Virus record (IMG/VR): IMGVR_UViG_3300042305_002284 | Span: 60,361-124,360 of that record | Length of the DNA: 64,000 nt | Strand: one strand, 5' to 3' | Source of the DNA: a virus | Part shown: piece after piece, positions 27,095 to 35,998 of the stretch | How the letters are laid out: every line of letters begins with the position of its first letter | How positions within the stretch are numbered: the first letter of the stretch is position 1 | The notes under the pieces: generated by a model | What the model saw: only the letters and a program-made list of their open reading frames with translations | Databases searched by the model: none | What the model was told of the DNA's origin: nothing | Position numbers and translations under genes: made by a program

Positions 27095-28693
27095 ATGAGT
27101 TATGTTCTTACAAAAGATCAGGTAAAAGAAGAGATAAAGAAGTGCGGGCGTGATCCTGTATACTTCATTACAAACTACTGTAAAATATCACATCCAGAAA
27201 AAGGATTGATACCATTTAGTTTATACGGCTATCAGCAACGAACAATAAAAGACTTTGAAGACTATCGCTTCAATATAGTTCTAAAAGCCCGCCAGTTAGG
27301 TTTATCAACCGCTGTTGCGGGTTATATTGCTTGGATGCTTCTTTATCGCAGACAAAAAAGTGTTCTTGTTGTCGCAACAAAACTTGATGTAGCAGCCAAT
27401 CTTGTAAAAAAAGTAAAAAAAATGATAAAAAGTCTGCCAAGTTGGATGAACATAGCAGACATATCAATAGACAATAGAAATAGTTTTGAACTAAATAATG
27501 GCTCATGGATCAAAGCATCATCAACAAGTGAAAGTGCTGGTCGTTCGGAAGCGTTGAGTCTTCTTGTTATTGACGAAGCAGCATTCGTTGAAGGCATGGA
27601 AGACCTGTGGAAAAGTATATTCCCAACACTTTCAACCGGTGGTCGTTGTATTGCCCTCTCGACGCCAAATGGGGTTGGAAACTGGTTCCATGAAACATAT
27701 ATAAATGCTGAAAATAACACAAACGATTTCCACGCCATAAAACTAAACTGGGACGCCCATCCAGAGCGAGATCGCGACTGGTTTGAAGCAGCCACTCGTA
27801 ATATGAATAGGCGAGATATAGCACAAGAATTCGAATGCTCTTTCAATGCATCTGGTGAAGGCGTTATAAACTCGCAAGATTTACAAGAAATAAGAGAAGG
27901 CGTTTTAGAACCTAAATATCGCACAGGTTTTGATAGAAACTATTGGATATGGGAAGAAGCAAGAGTTGACTTTACATATCTTCTTGTAGCAGACGTCGCC
28001 CGTGGAGATGGAAAAGACTTTTCTGCTTTCCATGTTGTAAAACTTGAAACAATGGAACAAGTAGCAGAGTATCAAGGAAAAATAGCGCCTGATATTTATG
28101 CTGATATGTTGTTTCAAACAGGAAAAGAATATAATAATGCTCTTCTTGTTGTTGAAAATAACAATATTGGATATAATGTTCTTGATAAACTTATAGAAAG
28201 AAAATATCCAAATATTTATTTTTCAATAAAATCAACACATGAATATATAGAGCAAGTTCAAGCGGAAAGCATGACAAATAGTGTTCCAGGATTTACAACA
28301 ACTCAAAAAACACGACCTCTCATTGTTTCAAAACTTGAAGAGTTTATTAGAAACAGATTGATAAAAATATATTCTAATAGAACAGTAGAAGAACTATCTA
28401 CATTTGTATGGAACAACGGACGACCAGAAGCAATGAAAAATAGAAACGACGATCTAACAATGTCTCTTGCTATTGCTTGCTGGGTGAGAGACACGGCACT
28501 AACAGTTTCTCAACGAGATATTGAGTATACAAAGGCAATGTTCAATGCTATAACTGTGGCAAATACCAAAGTCCAAACTAAAATACCCGGACAGATAGGT
28601 TATAATGGAAACTACTCAATGGATGAAAAAAGAGTAAATCAAAAAGAACTAAAAGAGTTCTATAAAATGTATGACTGGCTTTATAAAGGATAA
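27095..28693 (+). CDS. Large terminase subunit (T4 gp17-like)
   Basis: A 532-residue packaging motor. The N-terminal ATPase has a Walker A variant ARQLGLST (residues 65-72), Walker B LLVIDEAAF (156-164, with the catalytic Glu) and coupling motif ALSTP (187-191). The C-terminal RNase H-fold nuclease has acidic residues at Asp300 (LLVADVARGDGKDFS), Glu354 (LVVENNN) and Asp452/453 (RNDDLTMS). It cuts concatemeric DNA and pumps it through the portal. It is shorter than T4 gp17 (610 residues). The portal gene follows after four bases. Unlike T4, no recognisable small subunit precedes it. Confidence 0.95.
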   Translation: MSYVLTKDQVKEEIKKCGRDPVYFITNYCKISHPEKGLIPFSLYGYQQRTIKDFEDYRFNIVLKARQLGLSTAVAGYIAWMLLYRRQKSVLVVATKLDVAANLVKKVKKMIKSLPSWMNIADISIDNRNSFELNNGSWIKASSTSESAGRSEALSLLVIDEAAFVEGMEDLWKSIFPTLSTGGRCIALSTPNGVGNWFHETYINAENNTNDFHAIKLNWDAHPERDRDWFEAATRNMNRRDIAQEFECSFNASGEGVINSQDLQEIREGVLEPKYRTGFDRNYWIWEEARVDFTYLLVADVARGDGKDFSAFHVVKLETMEQVAEYQGKIAPDIYADMLFQTGKEYNNALLVVENNNIGYNVLDKLIERKYPNIYFSIKSTHEYIEQVQAESMTNSVPGFTTTQKTRPLIVSKLEEFIRNRLIKIYSNRTVEELSTFVWNNGRPEAMKNRNDDLTMSLAIACWVRDTALTVSQRDIEYTKAMFNAITVANTKVQTKIPGQIGYNGNYSMDEKRVNQKELKEFYKMYDWLYKG

Positions 28694-28697
28694 ATAA

Positions 28698-31600
28698 ATG
28701 GCTAACAATAGTAGACCAATAAACAGAAGCGATCTTCGCAATATGCCTACCTCAAAAAGAGGCAGAGTAAATCAGGAAAGAAGTCCATATAACCCAGACA
28801 ACAGTCTTTTCAAAAGACTTACAAAACTATTTTCTGGTCCTATTGTCAACCGTCGTCAACAAAACTACAAAGGCGAGCGCCGCCGCCGTTTAGATAAATA
28901 TCGCTTTCAATCAGCACAAGGTCAACAGTTCAAAAAAAGTTCTTACAATCCGTTTGATTATGTTCATTCGCAAAGCATGGCAAATCAAAACCGTGCCGAA
29001 AGATATGTCGACTTTGAGCAAATGGAATATTGTTTGCACGGAGATACAAAGATAGCAGTTCCAGGTGGTTATAAGACGATAAAAGCACTTGCCGAAGAAT
29101 ATGGAACAACACAAGAGTTTATTGTTTATGCTTACGATCACACAAGAAAACAAATAGTTCCAGCATTTGGTAAGCAAGCAAGAAAAACCAGAACAGATCA
29201 TGCCTGGAAAGTAGTTTTCGAAAATGGACAAGAAATAATAGGGACCGCTAATCATCGTCTTATGATGAGAGATGCTACCTATAAAAGAATTGATCAACTC
29301 ATTGTTGGCGACAGCCTAATGCCTTTTTACAGAAAAGATCTAACTCACGGACAAAAAGATGAAGGCGAAGGTTATAGGTGGATCTACACAATGCACCAGG
29401 ATTCAGATCGTAAAAAAGGCTGGATACCAGAACATACACTTATTGCTGAATGGGTTGCTGGTCGTAAAGTATTGCCAGAAGAAGTAGTGCATCATATAAA
29501 CTTTATAAAATATGATAATAAACCAGAAAATTTGATAATAATGAGTTCAAAAGAACATTTACGATATCATCAAAACACTGTCAACGAGCAAAGAAAAAAT
29601 ACTGAATGGTGGGATTCTTTTAGAGCCAAACATAGCGAATGGATGAAGAAAAACAATCCAGCAGAAAGAAAAGATATAACTTTCGAAATAATATTAAGTC
29701 TTTGCGACCAATATGGATTCAATCAAAAAAACATTTGTTCTATGCTGGACACAGATTCAAATACCATAAAAAGAAGACTAAAAACAAAAGGTTTTGAAAG
29801 TTTTGAAATGTTTGCCAGAACTTATCAACCTAACTGGAAAAACGCTGGACAAGACAACAGGAAGAACAAAAATCCTCGTTATGATTCAAACATAACTTTC
29901 AAAAAAGTTTGTGATGCATATGAGCAAGGCATTTCATCAACAGCACTTGCGAGAAAACTAAATACAACACCAGCAAAAATAGTAAATAGAATAAAAGAAA
30001 ATGGCTTTTCTTCTTATAGTAATTTTACAAAAACATATCACAATCACAAAGTATCAAAAATAGAATATTATGGCTTTATTGATCTATACGATCTTACAGT
30101 TGATGGATATAAAAATTTTGCTACTGATAGTGTTTTATCTCACAACACACCAGAACTTGCTTCTGCTTTGGACATATATGCTGATGAAATGACAACAAGT
30201 AACTCGCTTGAAAAAGTTCTCACAATTGATTGTCCTAATGAAGAAATAAAAACTATTTTACATACCCTTTATTATGATGTTTTGAATATTGAGTTCAACC
30301 TTTTTGGTTGGTCAAGAAATATGTGTAAGTTTGGTGATTTCTTTTTATACCTTGATATTGATGAGCGCGATGGTGTTAGAAATGCAATAGGTCTGCCACC
30401 ATATGAAGTTGAGCGTATCGAAGGCGAAGATGAAAAAAATCCAAACTATGTCCAGTTTCAATGGAATAGCGGTGGAATGACTTTTGAAAACTGGCAGTTA
30501 GGACATTTCCGTATTCTTGGCAATGATAAATATGCTCCATATGGAACAAGTGTATTGGAACCAGCCCGTAGAATATATCGCCAATTGACGCTTTTGGAAG
30601 ATGCCATGATGGCTTATCGTATTGTTCGTTCTGCTGAACGTCGTGTATTCTATGTTGATGTAGGAAATGTTGCTCCTAATGATGTAGAGCAGTTCATGCA
30701 AAAAGCAATGACAGCGCTAAAAAGAAACCAAGTTGTTGATGAGAAAACCGGTCGTGTAGATCTTCGTTATAACCCACTTTCAATTGAAGAAGACTACTTT
30801 ATTCCAGTTCGTGGCCAACAATCAACAAAAATAGAAAGTCTTTCTGGCGGTCAATACACTGGCGATATAGAAGATGTAAAATATCTACGAGACAAACTAT
30901 TTTCTGCTATAAAAATACCACAAAGTTATCTTGCTCGTGGCGAAGGCGGCGATGAAGATAAAACAACATTAGCTCAAAAAGATATTCGTTTTGCTAGAAC
31001 CATTCAAAGACTACAAAGATCGATTATAAGTGAACTTGAAAAAATAGGAGTTATACATCTTTTCGTTCTGGGATACAGAAGCGAAGATCTTATCAAGTTC
31101 AAACTAAAACTAAACAACCCAAGTAAAATAGCAGAACTCCAAGAACTTGAATCATGGAAAACTAAGTTTGAAGTAGCAAGTGCTGCAACCGAAGGATATT
31201 TCTCCAAGCGTTGGGTTGCTAAAAAAATATTTGGTCTTTCCGACGAAGAGTTCCTGCGAAATCAGCGTGAAATGTTCTTTGACTTCAAGTTCAAGGCTGC
31301 GGTTGAGAAAGCAGGAACAGAACAAGAAGCTGCTGCTGGTGATGCAGATGCATTTGGTGGAGGTGCTAATATTGGTGCAACAGGTGCTGGTGGTGAAGAC
31401 ATGGGAGCCGGTATAGACCTGAGCACTCTTGGAGCAGAACCAGAAGGAACCGCAACATCAACACCAGAATCACCAACGCCAGAAACACCCGCTGGTGGAG
31501 AAGAAGAAGCGGGTCCATTATTGGCAGCGCCAGGTAAAAGAGACGACAAACTAACAACCACTCCTGCTTCAAGGGGTAAAATGTATATGCCTGTAAAATA

Positions 31601-31910
31601 TCGTGGTGGCGATAGCAGGCCAACAGGAGCAAGAACAAGAAGTTATCAGTCAAAGTTTAGCAAAGAGTTGAGCGGCGGTTCCAGTAGAAACGTATGGGGA
31701 AGTGGAACACAAGATCTGTTTGGTCTTGGCAATGGTATTTACGAACAATATGAAAATAGTTATAGTGAAGAGATGTTGAGTGAAACAAACAAAAAACAAG
31801 ACAACGATATTGTAGAACAAAAAATATTATCTAATAACGAAAACTTGAAACAACTAATAAGTTCTTTGGAGAAGAAAAATGCAACAAACAAAGAAAATGG
31901 CGAAGACTAA
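28698..31910 (+). CDS. Portal protein (T4 gp20-like) interrupted by an intein
   Basis: A 1070-residue precursor. After splicing of residues 112-483 the mature portal would be 698 residues. The exteins join as FEQMEY + TPELASALDIYADEM, the helical segment with a Pro-Glu that is conserved near the start of gp20-type portals. Later portal features include GLPPYEVERI, the wing/clip region YGTSVLEPARR and the stem helix before RGEGGDEDK. The C-terminal 200 residues are Gly/Ala/Pro-rich and disordered-looking. The dodecameric portal is the DNA entry pore of the head and the docking site for terminase and neck. The stop lies inside the next gene. Confidence 0.93.
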   Translation: MANNSRPINRSDLRNMPTSKRGRVNQERSPYNPDNSLFKRLTKLFSGPIVNRRQQNYKGERRRRLDKYRFQSAQGQQFKKSSYNPFDYVHSQSMANQNRAERYVDFEQMEYCLHGDTKIAVPGGYKTIKALAEEYGTTQEFIVYAYDHTRKQIVPAFGKQARKTRTDHAWKVVFENGQEIIGTANHRLMMRDATYKRIDQLIVGDSLMPFYRKDLTHGQKDEGEGYRWIYTMHQDSDRKKGWIPEHTLIAEWVAGRKVLPEEVVHHINFIKYDNKPENLIIMSSKEHLRYHQNTVNEQRKNTEWWDSFRAKHSEWMKKNNPAERKDITFEIILSLCDQYGFNQKNICSMLDTDSNTIKRRLKTKGFESFEMFARTYQPNWKNAGQDNRKNKNPRYDSNITFKKVCDAYEQGISSTALARKLNTTPAKIVNRIKENGFSSYSNFTKTYHNHKVSKIEYYGFIDLYDLTVDGYKNFATDSVLSHNTPELASALDIYADEMTTSNSLEKVLTIDCPNEEIKTILHTLYYDVLNIEFNLFGWSRNMCKFGDFFLYLDIDERDGVRNAIGLPPYEVERIEGEDEKNPNYVQFQWNSGGMTFENWQLGHFRILGNDKYAPYGTSVLEPARRIYRQLTLLEDAMMAYRIVRSAERRVFYVDVGNVAPNDVEQFMQKAMTALKRNQVVDEKTGRVDLRYNPLSIEEDYFIPVRGQQSTKIESLSGGQYTGDIEDVKYLRDKLFSAIKIPQSYLARGEGGDEDKTTLAQKDIRFARTIQRLQRSIISELEKIGVIHLFVLGYRSEDLIKFKLKLNNPSKIAELQELESWKTKFEVASAATEGYFSKRWVAKKIFGLSDEEFLRNQREMFFDFKFKAAVEKAGTEQEAAAGDADAFGGGANIGATGAGGEDMGAGIDLSTLGAEPEGTATSTPESPTPETPAGGEEEAGPLLAAPGKRDDKLTTTPASRGKMYMPVKYRGGDSRPTGARTRSYQSKFSKELSGGSSRNVWGSGTQDLFGLGNGIYEQYENSYSEEMLSETNKKQDNDIVEQKILSNNENLKQLISSLEKKNATNKENGED
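29031..30146 (+). other. Intein with HNH homing endonuclease inside the portal gene
   Basis: The 372-residue insert begins with Cys (CLHGDTKIAVPGG), has block B GTANHRLM and ends LSHN before Thr, the expected nucleophile, His-Asn and +1 Thr of a splicing-competent class 1 intein. The middle carries an HNH endonuclease segment (VVHHINFIKYDNKPENLIIM then SKEHLRYH) and repeated helix-turn-helix-like segments (SNTIKRRLKTKGF and TPAKIVNRIKENGF) that could bind the target DNA. All splicing residues are present, so it should be active. It is probably mobile between portal genes. Confidence 0.92.
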
Positions 31911-32745
31911 ACACAATAAAAAGAGAAATACAGCATTTTTATACGAAGTTATTATCCGTGAAATAACAAATGCTGTATTACAAAAAAATGAAGAACAAAA
32001 AAAGTTTCTTGTAAAAGTTTGTAAGTCTTTTTTCTCAAATGGTAAGGTGTTAAAAAAAGAACTTGACCTATATCGTGCTGTCTATGAGTCGCACGAAGTT
32101 TCAAGCGATATTTCTCAAAAGATACTAAACGAAGCAAAGTTTCAATATGAAGGTTTGGATAAAAAAGAGATATTCAACGAACAAACAAAACTTATAAATA
32201 TTCTAAACAAAATATCAAACGGAACAATGTTCAACACTTTTGTATCGGACTATAAAAATCTTGCCACGATATCTCAAATATTCAATAATAGTGTTCCAGT
32301 AAAAGAAAAAGTTTTATTAGAAACAGCAATAATAAGTAAAATGACTTCATCCTCAGAAGATGCTGAAAAAGATAAACTGGCTACACTTGATTCTCTAACT
32401 TATAAGTTGTTTGTAAAGAAGTTCAACGAACAATATAGCAATGCTCTCTTCTCAGAACAAAAAGAACTTCTAACAAAATATGTAATGAGTTTTGCTGATG
32501 GCGGCACAGAGTTCAAGTTATATCTAAACGAAGAAATAGAAAGAATAAAAACTTCTCTAAAAACAAGTCTTCAAGAAAAACAGTTTGCAGAAGATCGCTT
32601 TCTAAAAGATAAAACAAATATCGTATTAGAGAGAGTGGAAAACTATAAACAAAAGAGTATTGACAACTCTCTAATAGAAGAAGTTATGAAAATACAAAGT
32701 TTGATAAAAGAAATAGAATCAAAGGAAGAAACAAACAATGGCTGA
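31879..32745 (+). CDS. Head-operon protein, unknown (portal-proximal helical protein)
   Basis: A 288-residue, almost wholly helical protein rich in Lys, Glu and Asn. The ATG at 31879 has GGAGAAG at a good distance and overlaps the portal by 32 bases; a second ATG at 31897 is possible but lacks an SD. The N-terminus KHNKKRNTAFLYEVIIREIT is a conserved-looking block that I associate with genes beside the portal in T4-type cyanophages. Coiled-coil segments follow. Candidate prohead core or assembly factor; function unknown. Confidence 0.72.
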   Translation: MQQTKKMAKTKHNKKRNTAFLYEVIIREITNAVLQKNEEQKKFLVKVCKSFFSNGKVLKKELDLYRAVYESHEVSSDISQKILNEAKFQYEGLDKKEIFNEQTKLINILNKISNGTMFNTFVSDYKNLATISQIFNNSVPVKEKVLLETAIISKMTSSSEDAEKDKLATLDSLTYKLFVKKFNEQYSNALFSEQKELLTKYVMSFADGGTEFKLYLNEEIERIKTSLKTSLQEKQFAEDRFLKDKTNIVLERVENYKQKSIDNSLIEEVMKIQSLIKEIESKEETNNG

Positions 32746-33316
32746 CCTAAAAGTAAAGATCACGAGCACAGATCCGCAGCCAGATCAAGCCTTTGATGAT
32801 ATTCCGGCAGAAGAAACACCTGAAAAGAAAAAACAACTTTTTACAATAAAAGTAAAAGCAAGAAGAACTCTTGATGGAAATATTATTGTTTCAGATCATC
32901 CAGAGATTGATATTGTTATCATGCCTGACAAAATGCGAGTTATAACTTTTTCAAAAGAAAACTTTGACGATCACATTTACCAAACTCAAGATCGTTTTAT
33001 GAAATATCTAACAAAAAAAGGCACAATAGTTTTTGACAGCATAGCCAGCGGAAATGTATATGGTTCATTAGAAGCAAAAATAATAAAACCAATACAAGAG
33101 TTGCCAATAGACAATCTAATGCTGATGCTTGTATCCAAATGGATAGAAAGTGAAAAACCGTCTGTTGCTTATCAAGAAGCGATAGAAGATGTTTATGTCG
33201 ACAGCATTACTGAACCAAACGATAAAGAAAGCACAGAACTTGGCAAAGTTCCAGCAGCACAAGAAAAAGGTTCAGTTCCAATACACCAGGTTCGTCGCTA
33301 TGCCTATGGTTTATGA
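32738..33316 (+). CDS. Head-operon protein, unknown
   Basis: A 192-residue protein overlapping the previous gene by eight bases. The first 35 residues are acidic and disordered-looking (DQAFDDIPAEETPEKKKQ). The middle is an alpha/beta domain (LFTIKVKARRTLDGNIIVSD, VIMPDKMRVITFS) and the C-terminus is acidic then basic. There is no membrane segment or catalytic motif. It lies between the portal and protease genes, so a capsid-related role is plausible. No family is recognised. Confidence 0.7.
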   Translation: MADLKVKITSTDPQPDQAFDDIPAEETPEKKKQLFTIKVKARRTLDGNIIVSDHPEIDIVIMPDKMRVITFSKENFDDHIYQTQDRFMKYLTKKGTIVFDSIASGNVYGSLEAKIIKPIQELPIDNLMLMLVSKWIESEKPSVAYQEAIEDVYVDSITEPNDKESTELGKVPAAQEKGSVPIHQVRRYAYGL

Positions 33317-33614
33317 TATCATAGTTTTTATTTTATCATGTGCCGGGGCCACACAAATATTGTGTTATGGAAGTATATTGGATAAAATAAGACCAAAAAA
33401 CGGAATACTGGGAGAGTTATTCCGTTGTAGTATGTGTGTTGGTTTTCATGTTGGATATATTCTGTTTGTGTTATTCTGGATTGCTGGTGTGTCTATGTTT
33501 TCTAACTTTTACATTGGAGCACTTGTATTTGCGTTTATTTCTTCATATACCAGCTATGTGTGCGACAAAGTGTTGAGTGATGAAGGAATAATGATAAAAA
33601 TAGCGAATAAATAA
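33300..33614 (+). CDS. Small membrane protein with FRC-x-x-C motif (DUF1360-like)
   Basis: A 104-residue protein. I place the start at the ATG at 33300 (CAGG about ten bases upstream), overlapping the previous gene by 17 bases; longer readings upstream are out of frame inside that gene, and a second ATG lies at 33306. Three hydrophobic helices are visible (VYDIIVFILSCAGATQIL, VGYILFVLFWIAGVSMF, YIGALVFAFISSY). Between the first two is GELFRCSMCVGFHVGY, resembling the Cys-x-x-Cys loop of DUF1360-type membrane proteins. Function is unknown. Unusual within a head gene cluster. Confidence 0.6.
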   Translation: MPMVYDIIVFILSCAGATQILCYGSILDKIRPKNGILGELFRCSMCVGFHVGYILFVLFWIAGVSMFSNFYIGALVFAFISSYTSYVCDKVLSDEGIMIKIANK

Positions 33615-33648
33615 AAGTTACGAGATATTTATAAGTTGTGAGGTTTAT

Positions 33649-33765
33649 ATGAACCTAGTAGATCAAAATATTCGTAAATGGTTTCTTCCGCAGACCAATA
33701 GCCGTAGATGCTGTAAAGGAAGTTGTATCGTGCGGGTTGCGCCCGCATTCTACTTTAGTATATAA
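33649..33765 (+). CDS. 38-residue Cys/Arg-rich small ORF
   Basis: In the 160-base gap before the next gene, an ATG with GTGAGG upstream opens a 38-codon frame (MNLVDQNIRKWFLPQTNSRR, then CCKGSCIVRV). The basic, Cys-rich centre suggests a tiny nucleic-acid or metal-binding peptide. Its end overlaps a hairpin that could be a terminator, and a one-step variant of the ACTATTTATA motif (GATATTTATA) precedes it. It may be a short gene or just leader sequence. Confidence 0.4.
   Translation: MNLVDQNIRKWFLPQTNSRRCCKGSCIVRVAPAFYFSI
33731..33756 (+). terminator. GC-rich hairpin, possible intrinsic terminator
   Basis: TGCGGG and CCCGCA form a 6-bp GC stem around a 5-base loop, followed by TTCTACTTT. 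The T tract is interrupted, so termination strength is uncertain. It stands out in this AT-rich genome and separates the membrane protein region from the protease cluster. Confidence 0.5.
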
Positions 33766-33776
33766 GGATTTATCGC

Positions 33777-34352
33777 ATGAAAGTAACAAAACAAGAACTA
33801 CAAAAAATTATAAAAGAAGAACTTGGTGCTATGGCAGCAACGGGAGAACTTGAAGAAGGCTTTCTTGACAAACTGCTTGGCAAACAGCCAAGGTTTGGAG
33901 ATTTTGTTACCGATGACGATGTAAAAAAGAAACTTGATGTAGTTCAAAAGAATCTCGGAGATCTACGAGGACTTGCTTCTAATCAAGGAAACAAAGAACT
34001 TGGCTTACAAGTAACAAAAATATCAAACGATGTGGCAGATCTCTATAGTAAAACAACACCTAAAGGCCCAGAACTAAAAACAATAACCGATAAGCCAGAA
34101 GACATAACACTTCGCAATGCGAAAGAAGCACTCGCTGATCCAAAAAGAAGAAGTAAGTTATCAACACAAGGCTTGGTAAAAATACTATCTAAAATAGCTC
34201 CAACAGAAAAAGTCCCAACAGGTCCAGAAGGTGGAGTTGATAGAGCAAAACTAATGAGTTTAGTTCAACAAAAATTACAAAATATACCAGACGCTAAAAC
34301 ATTTAAAGGTGGAAGACCGGCGAGGCTTCGTTCTCGTCCTGTTGGTGAATGA
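33777..34352 (+). CDS. Putative prohead core/internal protein with leader peptide
   Basis: A 191-residue protein preceded by AAGGAT. The leader MKVTKQELQKIIKEELGAM is near-identical in pattern to that of the protein at 26624, with I12-K13-Glu14-Glu15 as a possible gp21-type cleavage site. It is followed by ELEEGFLDKLLGKQ, a block shared with the next gene. The rest is Lys-rich and helical (DVVQKNLGDLRG-type coils, then DAKTFKGGRPARLRSRPVGE at the end). The basic mature protein could be packed with DNA inside the head, as T4 internal proteins are. Inferred from leader and location. Confidence 0.65.
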   Translation: MKVTKQELQKIIKEELGAMAATGELEEGFLDKLLGKQPRFGDFVTDDDVKKKLDVVQKNLGDLRGLASNQGNKELGLQVTKISNDVADLYSKTTPKGPELKTITDKPEDITLRNAKEALADPKRRSKLSTQGLVKILSKIAPTEKVPTGPEGGVDRAKLMSLVQQKLQNIPDAKTFKGGRPARLRSRPVGE

Positions 34353-34367
34353 AATAAAGGTTTATAA

Positions 34368-35396
34368 ATGTCTTTTTCAGGTAAAGAGTTTGATGAAATA
34401 TTACAAGAAGAAACCATAAAACTCCTTGAAGAAGAAGGGATGAGTGAAGGTTTTCTTGATAAAATAAAAGACCTTTATAAAAGTTTTACAAAACCAAAGC
34501 CAAACACCTCGCAAGGTGTTGGTAAAGCATTTGCTGGTTTTAGATATAAACCACCAGCCCAACAAGTAAAAAAACAAGAGCCAGAAAAGCAACAAACACA
34601 AACCGGACTTGCAACAAAGAAGGCAGGCTCATTAGAGACGAGTAATGTTGATGATGATGAGCCACAAGATAAACAAGCAAGTGCTCCGACTGGAACATAT
34701 GATTTAGGAACACAGCGTAAACTTCCACCTTCTCAACAAGCATCATCACCGGCAGGAGAAAATCCACCAGAAACATCTATTCCATCAGGCGAACTCCCAC
34801 CATCCGATATTATACAAAAACGGTTACCTGCTCCACAAAAAATAGGCATCATGCCAGAATATCAACCTCTAATGCTTGATATAGATAAAATAGATTTTCA
34901 AAATTTAAGAGATAGAATAGTTTCTTTATTGCAGGATAAGCAAATATTTATCAACAAAGATGAAGCAGAAAAAAAAGAAATTATAAGACAAACAGAAACT
35001 GTTTTGAAATATCTTGTAACAACAAAAAGAGTTATACAAAATCCAACTATTCGTCCACAAAATGAAAATACAACAAGACCAACTCCATCAATGCAGCAAG
35101 TTGGAGCAGTTGATTTTAATTCTTGGTATGTAAAAAGTCTTGTTCTAACTACTGAAAAATATTTCCAAGGTTCTATCAACAGCGATATTATAAAGTTTGT
35201 AATCGGCAGTTTATTTAGTGATGGACGTTTGGCAATAAGTCAAAGACTTTACAACAAACTAATACATACAAACGATCCAAGAATTACAGACAATTTAGAC
35301 ACAGAAGATGACGGCAAGAATATAAACGAATCAAAGTCTTATAGCAACTTTTACAATAGTTGGAAAAAATACACCAAAACAGGAGTTACATTATGA
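34368..35396 (+). CDS. Putative prohead core/internal protein, paralogous leader
   Basis: A 342-residue protein. The leader MSFSGKEFDEILQEETIKLL has L12-Q13-Glu14-Glu15, matching the register of the two other leader-bearing proteins, and MSEGFLDKIKDLYKSF repeats the EGFLDK block of the gene just upstream. Residues 45-165 are Pro/Gln/Ser-rich and disordered (QKPLPPSQQASSP-like composition). A folded helical domain follows from about 165 to 320. The stop overlaps the protease start (ATGA), so production is coupled with the enzyme that would process it. Confidence 0.65.
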   Translation: MSFSGKEFDEILQEETIKLLEEEGMSEGFLDKIKDLYKSFTKPKPNTSQGVGKAFAGFRYKPPAQQVKKQEPEKQQTQTGLATKKAGSLETSNVDDDEPQDKQASAPTGTYDLGTQRKLPPSQQASSPAGENPPETSIPSGELPPSDIIQKRLPAPQKIGIMPEYQPLMLDIDKIDFQNLRDRIVSLLQDKQIFINKDEAEKKEIIRQTETVLKYLVTTKRVIQNPTIRPQNENTTRPTPSMQQVGAVDFNSWYVKSLVLTTEKYFQGSINSDIIKFVIGSLFSDGRLAISQRLYNKLIHTNDPRITDNLDTEDDGKNINESKSYSNFYNSWKKYTKTGVTL

Positions 35397-35998
35397 GCCA
35401 GTTTTTATTGAGAGAATATTTTGAACTCTGTGAAGGCGGTGTATGCCAAGATCTACTAACAGAAGCAGAAAAAAGTTTTGTAAAAAGCGGAGGCATGATG
35501 CTTTCCGGTGTTATACAGAGAGCAGATGCTAAAAATGGCAATGGTCGTGTGTATCCAGAAAGTGTTCTGCGAAGAGAAGTAGAAAACTATAAAAAACTTA
35601 TTGCCGAAAATCGTGCCCTTGGAGAACTGGATCATCCAGATGAAAGTGTTATAAACCTAAAAAACGCTTCACACATTGTTACAGATATTTGGTGGAATGG
35701 CAAAGATGTAATGGGTAAAGTAAAAGTTTTATCAACACCATCAGGTCAAATATTGAAGTCTCTTGTTGAGAGTGGCGTAAAACTTGGTATATCAAGTCGT
35801 GGTCTTGGCAGTGTAAGGGAGCGCGGTGGCCTAACTTATGTTGAAGATGACTTTCAACTTATTTGTTTTGACTTTGTAAGTGAACCATCAACAGGTGGAG
35901 CATTTATGAGCCTTTCAGAAAGTAAAAAAGCACCTAACATTTTTACAAAATCAGATAGAATAAACCGCCTGCTAAACGACATTATAGGTGTAAAATGA
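35393..35998 (+). CDS. Prohead maturation protease (T4 gp21-like)
   Basis: A 201-residue protein. I take the ATG at 35393, in an ATGA overlap, over an in-frame start 11 codons upstream. Catalytic His81 lies in GELDHPDES, and the nucleophile Ser (134 or 135) in LGISSRGLGSV. These are the hallmarks of the herpesvirus/T4 gp21 serine protease fold. T4 gp21 is 212 residues. It cleaves core, capsid and internal proteins after L/I-x-Glu during head maturation and then digests itself. N-terminal LLREYFELCEGG could itself be a processed core-binding segment. Next gene overlaps by four bases. Confidence 0.92.
   Translation: MSQFLLREYFELCEGGVCQDLLTEAEKSFVKSGGMMLSGVIQRADAKNGNGRVYPESVLRREVENYKKLIAENRALGELDHPDESVINLKNASHIVTDIWWNGKDVMGKVKVLSTPSGQILKSLVESGVKLGISSRGLGSVRERGGLTYVEDDFQLICFDFVSEPSTGGAFMSLSESKKAPNIFTKSDRINRLLNDIIGVK

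Noticed and set aside
29031-30146. Portal disrupted by a free-standing endonuclease or group I intron
   Set aside because: The frame is continuous and has protein-splicing residues at both borders, so it is an intein.
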